64,000 bases of DNA from Pandoraea capi (GCF_902459735.1 NZ_CABPRV010000003.1:310001-374000); one strand, 5' to 3'; shown: positions 1 to 9,743, numbered from the stretch's first letter. The notes: a model not told the origin generated them from the letters alone. Translations and numbers: made by a program.

Positions 1-252
1 GATCCGAACAAACACTGGAAATTCGAGCTGGGCGACCTCAAGGAACGCAGCTTCTGGCCGCAATACACAAAGGCCTACGAGGCGGCGCTGTCGGCAACGT
101 CGACGGAATATGCGCCGTGGTATATCGTGCCTTCCGACTCAAAACGTCACCGTAATCTGATGGTGGCAGAGTTGCTGGTACAGGCGCTGACGGAACTGAA
201 TCTGTCCTATCCGCCCGCCAGACCCGAGTTGACGGGCATGAAGGTGGAGTGA
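1..252 (+). CDS. ppk2: PPK2-family polyphosphate kinase, C-terminal part (partial)
   Basis: Only the last 83 codons are in the window; the start lies upstream. PPK2 enzymes are cytoplasmic and move phosphate between inorganic polyphosphate and nucleotides; substrate preference cannot be told from this fragment. The visible tail is characteristic of the family: DPNKHWKFELGDLKERSFW, a Y-x-x-A-Y-E helix, then TEYAPWYIVPSDSKRHRNL, and it ends close to the usual family C-terminus. The gene stops 170 bases before the efflux operon and appears unrelated to it. Frame 1 is open from the first base to the TGA. Confidence 0.82.
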   Translation, partial: DPNKHWKFELGDLKERSFWPQYTKAYEAALSATSTEYAPWYIVPSDSKRHRNLMVAELLVQALTELNLSYPPARPELTGMKVE

Positions 253-422
253 GGGACGGCATGAAGTGACGTGTCGCCGCGTGTAGTGGTGGGTAACGAC
301 GTGAATGGCCGTGAACGGCCGTGGCAACGATCCACGGTTGTTTTATCAGTAGAAGCAGACGCGACCGGGCGAGCGGGGGCTTGGCCGGCGAGTTGGCGTC
401 GGATGGGGAAACGGGGAAGAAG

Positions 423-1694
423 ATGAGTGACGAGAACGCCCGCCGGCCGGTGCCGGGGGACGCGGCTGCCCATGGGCAGGAGAGTGCAGCCAGACCGCTC
501 GGCCATACCGCGCCGGGGTCGGGGTCAGGGCGGCGCCGCTGGGTAGTGGGTTTGCTGGCGATCGTCGTGATCGCGGGCGCGTTCGTGTGGCTGCGATCAC
601 GCGGCGTGCAGGCGCCGGTCAAGACGGCCGCCGCGCCGTCGGTCACGGCCGCGACGGTCGAGGTGCGCGACGTGCCGGTGCGGCTCATCGCCAACGGCAC
701 GGTCACCGCCCGCCAGACCATCGACGTCCGCCCGCAGATCTCCAGCACGATCCGGCAGGTCCACATCAAGGAAGGGGACTTCGTCAAAGCCGGGCAATTG
801 CTGTTCTCGCTCGACGCGCGCATGGACGAGGCCAACCTCAAGAAGGTGCAGGCGCAGCTCGCCAAGGACGAAGCCGATCTCGCCAACGCCCGTCGCACGC
901 TGGCGCGTACCAGGCAATTGATTGCCGAGCACTTCGTCTCGCAAAGCGCGCTCGATACGGCGCAAAGCGGCGTAGACAGCCTCACCGCGCAAGTCGCCGC
1001 CGACCGCGCTGCGATTGCCGCGAGTCAGGTGGCCGTCGACTACAACCAGATCCGCACAGGCATCGATGGCCGCACCGGTGCGATCAACGTGCATCCGGGC
1101 AGCCTCGTGACGCCGGGCGGCGCGGCGCTCGTGAGCATCACCCAGCTCGATCCCATCGACATCAGCTTCACGTTGCCCGAAGGCGCACTGGCCGAATTGC
1201 AGGCCGCGCGCGCCGGCGGTCCCGTCGCGGTCACCGCGACGCTCGGCACGACGGGCGTGAACGTCACCGGTCAGCTCAGCTTCATCGACAACGCCGTCGA
1301 TTCCCAGACGGGCACGATCCGTCTGAAGGCGGCCTACGACAATCGCGACGCGAAGCTTTGGCCCGGCATGTACCTCAATGCCGCCGTGATCGGCCGCGTG
1401 CTCAAGCAGGCCAGCGTGGTGCCGCCGCAAGCGGTGCAGACCGGCCCGGACGGCAAGTTCGTCTACGTGATCGGCAACGACGGCAAGGTCAGCGCGAAGC
1501 CGGTGAAGGTCGGTTACGTGGAAGCGAAGCTCGCGGTCGTCGAGGGTGTGGCCGCCGGGGCGAAGGTCGTGCAGGAAGGCGCGGAGAACCTGCGTCCGGG
1601 CAACACGGTGACGGTCGTGGCGTTGCGTGACGCCGCAAGCGGCGCTACGGTCGCGTCCGCAGGTGATAAGGGTGATAGCGGGAAGGCCCCATGA
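423..1694 (+). CDS. RND efflux periplasmic adaptor (membrane fusion protein)
   Basis: This 423-residue periplasmic adaptor links an inner-membrane RND pump to an outer-membrane channel. Residues 1-38 are cytoplasmic, 40-58 form a single membrane anchor (WVVGLLAIVVIAGAFVWL), and there is no lipobox. A barrel-sandwich half-motif (IKEGDFVKAGQLLFSLD) leads into the alpha-hairpin, and the beta-barrel follows (PIDISFTLPEGALAELQ). The ATG at 423 is chosen because GGGGAAG lies just upstream; an in-frame GTG at 321 has no ribosome site. The stop overlaps the pump start as ATGA, so translation is probably coupled. Architecture resembles MdtA/AcrA types. No outer-membrane factor gene is present in the window. 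The substrate is unknown. Confidence 0.88.
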   Translation: MSDENARRPVPGDAAAHGQESAARPLGHTAPGSGSGRRRWVVGLLAIVVIAGAFVWLRSRGVQAPVKTAAAPSVTAATVEVRDVPVRLIANGTVTARQTIDVRPQISSTIRQVHIKEGDFVKAGQLLFSLDARMDEANLKKVQAQLAKDEADLANARRTLARTRQLIAEHFVSQSALDTAQSGVDSLTAQVAADRAAIAASQVAVDYNQIRTGIDGRTGAINVHPGSLVTPGGAALVSITQLDPIDISFTLPEGALAELQAARAGGPVAVTATLGTTGVNVTGQLSFIDNAVDSQTGTIRLKAAYDNRDAKLWPGMYLNAAVIGRVLKQASVVPPQAVQTGPDGKFVYVIGNDGKVSAKPVKVGYVEAKLAVVEGVAAGAKVVQEGAENLRPGNTVTVVALRDAASGATVASAGDKGDSGKAP

Positions 1695-4600
1695 ACCTCT
1701 CAGAACTCTGTATCCGCCGGCCGGTCATGACGATCCTGCTGTGCGTGGCGGCCGTGGTCGCTGGCCTGATCGCGTACGGCCAGATTCCGATCTCCGCCCT
1801 GCCCAGCTATAACTCGCCGGTCATTCAGGTCACGGCCACGTTGCCGGGCGCGAGCCCGGAGACGATGGCCGCGTCGGTGGCCGCGCCGATGGAGAAGCAG
1901 TTCTCGACCATTGCCGGCGTGGCGGTCATCAGTTCGACCAATACGCAGGGCACCACGTCGATCATCATCGAATTCGACAGCGACCGCGATATCGACGCGG
2001 CGGCGGTCGACGTGCAGGCGGCGCTGTTCCGCGCGCAGCGCAAGCTGCCGGTGGAGATGACCACGCCGCCGTCGTACCGCAAGGTCAATCCGGCCGATGC
2101 GCCGATTCTGTTCCTCGCGATGAACTCGCCGTCGATGTCGCTCGCCGAACTCGACGATTACGCGGAAAACCTCGTCTCCCCCACGCTCTCCACGCTGCCT
2201 GGTGTGGCCCAAGTGCTGATCTTCGGGCAAAAGCGCTTCGCCGTGCGCGTGAAGGCGCGCCCCGATGCCCTCGCCGCGCGCAAGCTCACGCTCGACGACG
2301 TGGCGCGCGCCCTCGCGTCAGCCAACGCCAACAGCCCCGTGGGCACGCTCGACGGCAGCCGTCAGACGCTGACCATCGAAGCCAACCGGCAGATGACGAA
2401 GGCCGAGCAGTTCGCGAACCTCATCATCGCCAGCGTGAACGGCAACCCCGTGTATCTGCGCGATGTGGCCGACGTGCAGGACAGCGTCGAGTCCGTGAAG
2501 ACGGGAAGCTGGGTCAACGGCGAGCGCTCGATCGTGCTCGCGGTGCTGCGTCAGCCCAATGCGAACACGGTGGCGACGGTCGATCAGGTGAAGGCGGCGC
2601 TGCCGCGTCTCGCGGAGCAAATGCCGCAGTCGATTCAGGTCAAGCTGCTCAACGACCGCTCGGTGTCGATCCGTGAGTCCATCGACGACGTGCAGTTCAC
2701 GCTCGCGCTCACGGTGATTCTCGTCACACTCGTGATCTTCCTGTTCCTGCGACGGCTGGCCGCCACGCTCATTCCGGTGATGTCGCTGCCGGTGTCGCTG
2801 ATCGGCACCGTCGCGCTCATGAAGGGCATGGGCTACTCCATCGACAACATCTCGCTGCTGGGGATCACGCTCGCCGTCGGGCTGGTGGTCGACGACGCCA
2901 TCGTGATGCTCGAGAACATCGTGCGTCACATCGAGAACGGCGTGCCGCCGCTGCGTGCCGCGCTCGTCGGCTCGCGCGAGATGGGCTTCACGATTCTCTC
3001 GATCTCGATCTCGCTGGTCGCCGTCTTCATCCCCATCTTCTTCATGCCGGGCGTGATCGGGCTGATGTTCCACGAGTTCGCCGTGGTGGTGTCGCTGGCG
3101 ATTCTGGTGTCGGCTGCGGTGTCGCTCACGCTGATTCCGATGCTGTGCAGCCGCTATCTCAAGCACGAGCAGGACGAAGGCATGGGGCTGCGCGCCACGC
3201 AATGGTTCGAGGACGGCTTCGTGTGGGTGCAGAACGCCTACGTGCGCAGCGTCGACTGGTGTCTGGCGCATCGCAAGTGGGTGATGGGGGCCGCAGGGGC
3301 GACGTTCCTCGCCACGGGCGTGCTGTTCGCCACGATTCCGAAGGGCTTCTTCCCGAGCGAAGACATCGGTCAGGTGCAGGTGACGGCCGAGGGCGCGCAG
3401 GACATCTCGTTCACGGCGATGTCGGCGTTGCTGCGTCAGGCGGGCGACATCATCCGTGCGAACCCGGCGGTCGAGACCGTGATCGTGTCGGCCAGCGATA
3501 GCAATCAGGGTCGCATGTTCATCAACCTGAAGCCGCACGGCCAGCGTCCGCACATGAGCGAGGTGTTGGAGGCGTTGCGACGCGAGGTGAAGCAGGTGCC
3601 GGGGCTGAACGTCTATTTCAATCCGGTGCAGAACCTGCAACTGGGCGGCAAGCAGAGCAAGAGCCGTTACCAGTATGTGATGCAGAGCGTGAAGCCGGGC
3701 GAGATGCAGTTGTGGTCCGATCGTCTCATGACGATGATGCGCGCCGATCCGATCTTCCGCGACGTGACGACCGACGCGCAGATGAAGGGCCTGCAAGCGC
3801 AACTCACCATCGACCGCGACAAGGCGAACACGCTGGGCGTGGCGATCGGCGACATTCGCAGTGCGCTCTACAGTGCGTTCGGGGAGCGTCAGGTCTCGAC
3901 CATCTACACGCCGAGCGACAGCTATCAGGTGATCTTGCAGGCGGACGATAACGACCGCCGCGACGAAGGCGCGTTCGACAAGATCTATGTGCGTGGCAAG
4001 GGCGGGGCGCTGGTGCCGCTCTCGGCCGTGGCGACGGTCGAGCGCAAGATGGGGCCGGTTTCAGTGAACCATCAGGGCCAGTTGCAGGCTGTGACGCTGT
4101 CGTTCAACCTCGCGCCGGGTGCCGCGCTGGGCGATGCGTCGCAAAAGATCGTGGGCTTCCAGCATCAACTGGGCTTCCCGCCGAGCATCATCACGAGCTG
4201 GGGCGGCGACGCGGCCGCGTTCCAGAAGTCGCAGGCCAGTCAGGTCGTGCTGCTCGTCGGCGCATTGCTGGTGATCTACGTGCTGCTCGGTGTGCTGTAC
4301 GAGAGCTACATCCATCCGATCACGATTCTCGCGGGGCTGCCGTCGGCGGCGGTCGGCGCGCTCATCACGCTGCGTCTGTTCGGCATGGACCTTTCGCTCA
4401 TCGCGGTGATCGGCATTCTCATGCTGATCGGTATCGTGAAGAAGAACGCCATCATGATGATCGACTTCGCACTCGACGCGCAGCGCAACGGCGGCATGAC
4501 ACCGACGCAGGCGATTCGTCAGGCGTGCGCGCTGCGCTTCCGTCCCATCATGATGACCACGCTGGCGGCGCTCATGGGGGCCTTGCCGATCGCGCTCGGA

Positions 4601-4858
4601 CTCGGTGCGGGCGCTGAGCTGCGGCAGCCGCTCGGTCTCGCAGTGGTGGGCGGGTTGCTGTTCTCGCAGGTGATCACGCTCTACATCACGCCCGTCATCT
4701 ATCTCTATCTCGACCGCTTCGCCGGTAAGGGCCCGCTCGTGCTGCCCGGTGACAAGGCGGCGAACGACGGCGGCGAGCGTCGCAATGACGCGGGTGGGGC
4801 TCACGGCATGGAGCGCACCGCAGGCGTCGACGGACTCAAAACCGGCCACGTTCACTAA
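1691..4858 (+). CDS. RND multidrug efflux permease (HAE1/MdtBC-like)
   Basis: Inner-membrane proton/drug antiporter of 1055 residues, the normal length for an HAE1 RND pump. The N-terminus is typical (LSELCIRRPVMTILLCVAAVVAG). The proton-relay aspartates sit in TM4 (GLVVDDAIVMLENIVRH, D401 and D402) and the partner lysine in TM10 (GIVKKNAIMMIDFAL, K917 or K918). Two periplasmic porter loops separate the two sixfold membrane halves. It overlaps the adaptor gene by 4 bases and forms a two-gene operand with it, so drug or metabolite export is the likely job. Specificity cannot be read from the sequence; the MdtB/MdtC branch is the closest guess. About 35 polar residues trail the last membrane helix. 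Confidence 0.9.
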   Translation: MNLSELCIRRPVMTILLCVAAVVAGLIAYGQIPISALPSYNSPVIQVTATLPGASPETMAASVAAPMEKQFSTIAGVAVISSTNTQGTTSIIIEFDSDRDIDAAAVDVQAALFRAQRKLPVEMTTPPSYRKVNPADAPILFLAMNSPSMSLAELDDYAENLVSPTLSTLPGVAQVLIFGQKRFAVRVKARPDALAARKLTLDDVARALASANANSPVGTLDGSRQTLTIEANRQMTKAEQFANLIIASVNGNPVYLRDVADVQDSVESVKTGSWVNGERSIVLAVLRQPNANTVATVDQVKAALPRLAEQMPQSIQVKLLNDRSVSIRESIDDVQFTLALTVILVTLVIFLFLRRLAATLIPVMSLPVSLIGTVALMKGMGYSIDNISLLGITLAVGLVVDDAIVMLENIVRHIENGVPPLRAALVGSREMGFTILSISISLVAVFIPIFFMPGVIGLMFHEFAVVVSLAILVSAAVSLTLIPMLCSRYLKHEQDEGMGLRATQWFEDGFVWVQNAYVRSVDWCLAHRKWVMGAAGATFLATGVLFATIPKGFFPSEDIGQVQVTAEGAQDISFTAMSALLRQAGDIIRANPAVETVIVSASDSNQGRMFINLKPHGQRPHMSEVLEALRREVKQVPGLNVYFNPVQNLQLGGKQSKSRYQYVMQSVKPGEMQLWSDRLMTMMRADPIFRDVTTDAQMKGLQAQLTIDRDKANTLGVAIGDIRSALYSAFGERQVSTIYTPSDSYQVILQADDNDRRDEGAFDKIYVRGKGGALVPLSAVATVERKMGPVSVNHQGQLQAVTLSFNLAPGAALGDASQKIVGFQHQLGFPPSIITSWGGDAAAFQKSQASQVVLLVGALLVIYVLLGVLYESYIHPITILAGLPSAAVGALITLRLFGMDLSLIAVIGILMLIGIVKKNAIMMIDFALDAQRNGGMTPTQAIRQACALRFRPIMMTTLAALMGALPIALGLGAGAELRQPLGLAVVGGLLFSQVITLYITPVIYLYLDRFAGKGPLVLPGDKAANDGGERRNDAGGAHGMERTAGVDGLKTGHVH

Positions 4859-4875
4859 GCGTTGACTGTCTGCTC

Positions 4876-4903
4876 GCGCGGCATGTCCCTCGGCATGCCG
4901 CGC
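4876..4903 (+). terminator. Hairpin after the RND operon
   Basis: A perfect 10-bp stem (GCGCGGCATG / CATGCCGCGC) with an 8-base loop begins 18 bases after the pump stop. There is no U-tract, so it may be a weak terminator or an mRNA 3' stabiliser. Confidence 0.5.
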
Positions 4904-5335
4904 GTCTGCATGCCGCCCTCCATCACAGGCACACCTGCCTGTCATCCGGAAGCCGTGTCCTGTGGCTTGTGAATTGGCTGATTCCTGACATTTGCGCGGG
5001 CCTTCAAGTGCCCTTGGATTGCGTTTAGTCGCATTCCTATTTTTTCGTTGAAGCACCCGTCGGTGTCCCGCCGTCGGGTTTCCAGCCCCCGTCTTGCTCT
5101 GCCCAACATTTTGCGATGTATTTCGCGAGTGTCGTCGCGCGTCCGCAGGTATCGGAAATGGCGCACCAATAGGCGATTTCTTGCTTGCGTCGAATGTCAA
5201 TTTGCGAAAGACGCGCGCCGCACGCGACAACGCGAAGGCGCGCATTGGGGCATAAATCGCCCCTGTCGTCGCAAGCGAGGTCTCTCGCATCGCGGCGTCG
5301 TGATTTCCCATTCCTTCAAGAAAACGGACTGACAA
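4904..5335. other. Intergenic region upstream of the pilus operon
   Basis: About 430 bases without a credible gene. It is more AT-rich than its surroundings around 5020-5060 (a run of six T at about 5041) and probably carries the promoter and leader of the pilus operon. No clear -35/-10 pair or operator could be picked by eye. Short open frames here lack ribosome sites and family features. Confidence 0.4.
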
Positions 5336-5956
5336 ATGAACGTACGTACAGACGCGAGCGCAATCGCGCAACTCAAGAACAAGGTGGCTTTACGGATGAG
5401 CAAACGCCGTCAACGCGGGGTGACGCTAGTGGAGCTTTCGGTCGCTGTGGCGGTGATGGGGCTGATCATGGCCGGGGCGATGGTCGGCGTGCCACGCCTG
5501 ATGAACAACGTGAAGCTGTCGCAGGAGATGAAAGACTGGCAGATGTCGGCGCTGGCGGTGCAAAACGCCGTGGCGTCGGGCGCGCTGCCCGTGACGACCA
5601 CGCCGCAGCAGATTCTGAATCTGGCCATCGCCGAGCCGTTCAATCGCTCGGCGCCCGACAAGCTGCTCAACCGGTTCGGCGGTGCGATCACGATTGAAGC
5701 GGTCGACGGCGCGAACTTTCCATCGAGCGGCGTCAAAGTGAAATCGACCGGCTATCCGAGCGCGCAGTGCCAGGAGTTCGCCAACAAGATGCAAGGGCTG
5801 TTCGCCACCCTCACGATCAACGGCACCACGATCAAGGACAAAGCCAAGGCACTGGACATGACCGAGATCCCGACGGCATGTACCAAAACGGCAGGCGCCG
5901 GCGGCAACCAGGTGGACGCGGCGCAGGCCGACATGGAATTCACCATTGCCGGATGA
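5336..5956 (+). CDS. Type IVb major prepilin (PilS-like)
   Basis: Probable major pilin, 206 residues from this start, processed by the prepilin peptidase at 13049 and assembled at the inner membrane. The class III leader is visible: a basic stretch MSKRRQRG then VTLVELSVAVAVMGLIMAG, with cleavage after Gly28 and Glu at mature position 5. Two cysteines near the C-terminal half (AQCQEF and TACTKT) could form the pilin disulfide loop. Starting at 5336 gives a 28-residue leader, as in type IVb pilins, but no ribosome site precedes it; an ATG at 5396 has AAGGTGG upstream and would leave an 8-residue, type IVa-sized leader. Mature position 1 is Val rather than Phe or Met. The PilN-R context makes IVb the better class. 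Confidence 0.8.
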   Translation: MNVRTDASAIAQLKNKVALRMSKRRQRGVTLVELSVAVAVMGLIMAGAMVGVPRLMNNVKLSQEMKDWQMSALAVQNAVASGALPVTTTPQQILNLAIAEPFNRSAPDKLLNRFGGAITIEAVDGANFPSSGVKVKSTGYPSAQCQEFANKMQGLFATLTINGTTIKDKAKALDMTEIPTACTKTAGAGGNQVDAAQADMEFTIAG

Positions 5957-5995
5957 ACAGCATTCACGGGGATCTGAATTGAAGGCGGACAAGAC

Positions 5996-6586
5996 ATGAC
6001 CCATCCAGGAATGCGTGTGGCATCGGTCGCTTTGCTGTTCGTGGCAGCGCTGCCGTTGGCCCGTGCGTCGAGCGCGCCACAGACCGACGTCACGTGGATG
6101 TTCGCGAGCCACAAGCCGTTGATGCACTCGGTCGGCGTTCGTGAGCCGGGGGACCCGGGCCCCGTGCCCGGTGCGGCACCGCTCGCCGCCGTTGTCGACC
6201 TGCCGTCCGAAGCGCTGCGTCGGCAAGGTGTGGACGACGCGCGGCGGCACGTGCAGGCGGCGTCGGTCCCGGTGCCGGCGCCGCTTGCGCCCACGCAGGT
6301 TCCGCCGGATCAGCCATCCCCGTCGAGCGCAGCGTTCGAACTTGCGCTGCAACCGTCGGACGGCCGCGTCTCGCAGGCCGTCCGACGCTACGCCGAACGC
6401 CATGGCTGGCAGTTGGCGTGGGAGATCGATCGCGACTTCCCCATCGAATATCCCGCCACGTTTCGCGGCGATTTCCTCGGCGTCGTCGAGCAGATCGTGC
6501 GTTCGCTGCAAAACACCGATGCGCCGATACGCGTGAAGGTCTACGAGGCCAATCGCGTGTTGCGTGTCGTGCACGCCACACAATAA
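5996..6586 (+). CDS. TcpQ/PilL C-terminal-domain pilus protein
   Basis: 196 residues with a Sec signal peptide (MRVASVALLFVAALPLARASS), a Pro/Ala-rich linker and a C-terminal domain (about 115-195) of the toxin co-regulated pilus Q type: FELALQPSDGRVSQAVRRYAERHGWQLAWE, then FPIEYPATFRGDF, ending in a VRVKVYEANRVLRVV-like strand. In type IVb systems this domain helps the outer-membrane secretin assemble or localise. It lies between the pilin and the secretin in one operon, with gaps of 39 and 48 bases. It is shorter than plasmid PilL proteins, which carry extra N-terminal sequence. The domain call is by pattern only. Confidence 0.72.
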   Translation: MTHPGMRVASVALLFVAALPLARASSAPQTDVTWMFASHKPLMHSVGVREPGDPGPVPGAAPLAAVVDLPSEALRRQGVDDARRHVQAASVPVPAPLAPTQVPPDQPSPSSAAFELALQPSDGRVSQAVRRYAERHGWQLAWEIDRDFPIEYPATFRGDFLGVVEQIVRSLQNTDAPIRVKVYEANRVLRVVHATQ

Positions 6587-6634
6587 CCGGCGCCATGCTT
6601 CGCGCATGGCCACCGACATCGGAATCAGTCATCC

Positions 6635-8386
6635 ATGAGAATGCGACTCGGCGTGTTGTGCGCCATCACGTTACTGACAGCGTGCGGCACGCCGGGCATG
6701 CTGTCGAAAACCGACGAGAATGTCACGCAGGCGCGCGAGACGGCGCGCGTGGCGTCGGAGACCCATGCCGCGCCTCCCATCGGCGCCATCGAACACGTCG
6801 AAGGTGCGTGGCTCTCCCGCAAGTCCGTCGCCGTCAACGCGACGGTCGCCCTGCCGGAGTTCTTCAAGCGCGAGGTGCGTTTCTCGACGGGCACGCCGTT
6901 GCCGATGTCGGTGCTCCTCACGCAAGTCGCCAGAGGTAACGGCCTCACGATTCGTCTGGCCTCGGACGTGGGATGCGACACCGGCGCCCCCGGTGGCCGT
7001 GGCGGTCCCTCTTCTGCCCCCACCCGAACGTTTCAGCTCAACTGCACGGACACCGGCGAGCCCGCGGTACCGCTGCAATATCACGGCTCGCTTTCCGGTC
7101 TGCTCGATACCATCGCGCATCGCTCCGGCACCCACTGGACGTATCGCGACGGCGTGGTGCAGTTCGCGCGTTTCGTGACACGTACCTTCCAGATCAAGAT
7201 GATGCCCGGCAGTTCGACGTATACGGCGTCCGTGGGCAAGGCCTCGAAGATGAAGGCCGATCGGGGCGCGTCCGGGGGCAGCGGCGGGACGTCGGCGGGG
7301 GGCGTCGACCTGAACTTCAACGCCGACGCCAACGTCTCCGTCGAGTCGGAGCTCGACTACTGGACGGATCTCGTGAAGGCCGTCACCGACATGTTGTCGC
7401 CGGGCGGACGGGTGACGCCGTCGGTCGTCACCAGTTCGCTGGTCGTGACCGATACGGCTGACGTGATGTCGCGCGTCGCGCAATACATCGATTCGGAGAA
7501 CGCCGTGCTCGGGCGTCAGGTCAAGCTGCGCGTGCAGGTGTATTCGGTCACGCTGGATGAGAACTCGGCGGCGGGCATCGACTGGGATCTCGTTTACCGC
7601 TCGGCGAGCGGTTTCGTCGCCGGCCTGAGCGGCCCGGCGATGGGCGGCGCCCTCATGGCGCGCAAGGGCGGCCTGAGCGTCAGCAAGATTCCCAATGGAC
7701 GGCTCGCGGGTTCCGCAGCGTTCATCAAGGCGCTCAGCAAGCAGGGGCGGGTGAGTACGGTGATCGATACCACGGTCGTCACGCTGAACAATCAGCCCGC
7801 ACCGGTCGCCGTCACGCAGAATCGCGGCTTCATCGCGCAGACCAAGATGACCCCCGGCAACTATGGCGGGCAAACCGTGGTAACGGCGGAGCAGTCGGTG
7901 CTGACCACGGGTTTCGTGATGAATCTGCTGCCCACGCTGATGGACAACCGGAGCGTGATGTTGCAGGTGCAGATCGACATGTCCGACCTCAAGAAGCTCG
8001 ACAAGATCAACCTGCGCACCGGCAAGGAAGCGCCCAGCGGCAGCGATTCGGGCAGAGGTAACGGCGGGCCGGACTTCAAGGCGGACGTCGACGGCAAGGG
8101 GGCGAGTTTCGAGGTCGGCGGCAACGATGGCGAGCACGGTGGCGGTGGCGATGGCGGCTTCGGGGCGGGCACGTTCATGCAGTTGCCCATTACGGCATCG
8201 GTCCAGACGATGCAGCGCGCTTCGCTGAAGTCGGGCGACACGCTGGTGCTGAGCGGCTTTCGTCGCAAGGACGACAACACCGAGCGCGACGGCATCTTCA
8301 ACTACGAAGGCGGTACGAAGGAGGCGAATCAGCACGTCAACGAAGTCGTGATCCTGATTTCGCCGGAACTGACCGAGGGCGTGTGA
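6635..8386 (+). CDS. pilN: PilN-family type IVb pilus secretin (lipoprotein)
   Basis: Outer-membrane secretin of 583 residues through which the pilus leaves the cell. A lipoprotein signal ends in LLTAC (Cys17). An N-terminal domain with a disulfide-capable pair (VGCDTG, LNCTDTG) is followed by a Gly/Ser-rich spacer near residues 205-225, an N1-like domain (VTSSLVVTDTADVMSRVAQYI) and the C-terminal secretin barrel, with VTQNRGFIAQ, a gate-like segment and the closing GDTLVLSGFRRKD and EVVILISPELTEG. A second Gly/Asp-rich loop (about 465-510) is unusually long. The stop is one base before the next start. The closest known type is the R64/Tcp PilN group. Confidence 0.88.
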   Translation: MRMRLGVLCAITLLTACGTPGMLSKTDENVTQARETARVASETHAAPPIGAIEHVEGAWLSRKSVAVNATVALPEFFKREVRFSTGTPLPMSVLLTQVARGNGLTIRLASDVGCDTGAPGGRGGPSSAPTRTFQLNCTDTGEPAVPLQYHGSLSGLLDTIAHRSGTHWTYRDGVVQFARFVTRTFQIKMMPGSSTYTASVGKASKMKADRGASGGSGGTSAGGVDLNFNADANVSVESELDYWTDLVKAVTDMLSPGGRVTPSVVTSSLVVTDTADVMSRVAQYIDSENAVLGRQVKLRVQVYSVTLDENSAAGIDWDLVYRSASGFVAGLSGPAMGGALMARKGGLSVSKIPNGRLAGSAAFIKALSKQGRVSTVIDTTVVTLNNQPAPVAVTQNRGFIAQTKMTPGNYGGQTVVTAEQSVLTTGFVMNLLPTLMDNRSVMLQVQIDMSDLKKLDKINLRTGKEAPSGSDSGRGNGGPDFKADVDGKGASFEVGGNDGEHGGGGDGGFGAGTFMQLPITASVQTMQRASLKSGDTLVLSGFRRKDDNTERDGIFNYEGGTKEANQHVNEVVILISPELTEGV

Positions 8387-8387
8387 C

Positions 8388-9743
8388 ATGGCACGCGCAC
8401 TGTCCAATCACCTCGTTGTCGGCGCGCAGTGGGAGACGCTGATCGGCCTCGAGAAGGAGATGGCCGAGATTCGCAGTCTTGCGCGCAGCCGCGACGCCTC
8501 ACACTTCGCGGTGACGGACGACGGCGCGGGCACGCGCACCGTCGGACTGATGGCGTTGTCCGAGACCGACGCCGCAGACGCCATCCACGGGTACGCGCTC
8601 GCCGCCGTGCTCGGTTCGCTCGTCGACGCGCCGAACGTCGCGTTCATCCATCCCGATCCGGACGATCCCGCCAGAGCGCTGTTCGTGACATTGCGCGATC
8701 ACCGTCCTGAACTCGATCTGGAACTGCCCGCGTCGGCGTTGAAGCATCGTCTGGAGCAATGGACGGCGGAGGTCGGCGGGCCGGTGAAGTTGGCCGGGGT
8801 GATGCGTATGGACCTGCCGCACGCGGACGTCGTTCTCACGCTTGACGATATCGCTGCCGCGGCGCTGCGCGAGGAGGCGGCACAGGCGCGGTTGAAGCCG
8901 GTGCGCAAAGGATTGCCGGGCATGCCCGCCCGCCAGATGAAGATCGCCGCCGCGCTCATTGCGATGCTGGTCGTGGTTAGCGGCGCGGGGTATTGGGGAT
9001 GGATGTGGTACGAAGATATGCAGCGCGAGAAGCTCGCCGCTGCCAATCGCGTCGATCCGGTCGATGCCTACAAGGCGGCGCTCAAGCGCGCGCTTGCGGC
9101 GGAATCGTTCTCGACGGGCGCGTCGTATGCGCGGCATCTGCAACGCACGATTACGCGTCTGCCGGCGAATGCGGGCGGATGGCGCCCGGCGAGCATCGAC
9201 TGCAAGGCGCGGCGTTGCGAGATCGAATGGCGGCGTCGCGAGGGCGGCACCTTCGATCTGCTGCTCTCCCAGCGTCCTGCGGCGCAGATCGTCGACCTCG
9301 ATCACGCGAGGGAGGTCGTCACGCTACCCGACGATGACGCGACGTCGGCCCGCACGGTAGCCGCATCGGTCGGCGCTGCGTCCGCGAATGACGCGTCGGA
9401 GGCGATCGAAGACGACGGCGATGCTCGCGTGACCCCCATCCCGCGCAATCAATTTCTGCGCACGGCCGGCGCCCGTCTGCAAGCGCTCGGCGACTACGGC
9501 ATGGACATCGCGCTGACGATGCCCAAGCCGCTGGTGCCCGTGCCGCCGGGCGTGGCCACGCGCCACGACGTACCGCTGCCGATCTCGAAAGGCGAATGGA
9601 AGATGGCGGGGCATCTGGCGTTCTACGACTCCGTCGCGGGCTTGATGATGCGCGCGGGCAACATGTCGCTGGGCGAGTTGAAGATCGTGGTGGACGACGG
9701 CAAGCCCGTCTTCTCTGCACAAGGAACCTACTATGTTCATTAA
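8388..9743 (+). CDS. pilO: PilO2-type type IVb pilus biogenesis protein
   Basis: 451 residues. A cytoplasmic actin-like-fold N-terminal part of about 180 residues is followed by one membrane helix (about 185-208, IAAALIAMLVVVSGAGYWGWMWY) and a periplasmic domain containing a Cys pair (DCKARRC). This matches the PilO of type IVb systems (PilO2), an inner-membrane platform protein that contacts the ATPase and polytopic protein and aligns with the secretin. It begins one base after pilN and its end overlaps pilP by 11 bases, a strong sign of coupled expression. Sequence in the family is poorly conserved, so the call rests on topology, size and position. Confidence 0.78.
   Translation: MARALSNHLVVGAQWETLIGLEKEMAEIRSLARSRDASHFAVTDDGAGTRTVGLMALSETDAADAIHGYALAAVLGSLVDAPNVAFIHPDPDDPARALFVTLRDHRPELDLELPASALKHRLEQWTAEVGGPVKLAGVMRMDLPHADVVLTLDDIAAAALREEAAQARLKPVRKGLPGMPARQMKIAAALIAMLVVVSGAGYWGWMWYEDMQREKLAAANRVDPVDAYKAALKRALAAESFSTGASYARHLQRTITRLPANAGGWRPASIDCKARRCEIEWRRREGGTFDLLLSQRPAAQIVDLDHAREVVTLPDDDATSARTVAASVGAASANDASEAIEDDGDARVTPIPRNQFLRTAGARLQALGDYGMDIALTMPKPLVPVPPGVATRHDVPLPISKGEWKMAGHLAFYDSVAGLMMRAGNMSLGELKIVVDDGKPVFSAQGTYYVH

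Noticed and set aside
2318-3802. 494-codon open frame on the minus strand inside the RND pump gene
   Set aside because: Antisense shadow typical of high-GC coding DNA: His/Arg/Asp-rich, no family motif, no ribosome site.
6671-8407. 578-codon minus-strand frame opposite the secretin gene
   Set aside because: Shadow frame. The plus-strand product has a lipobox and secretin motifs.
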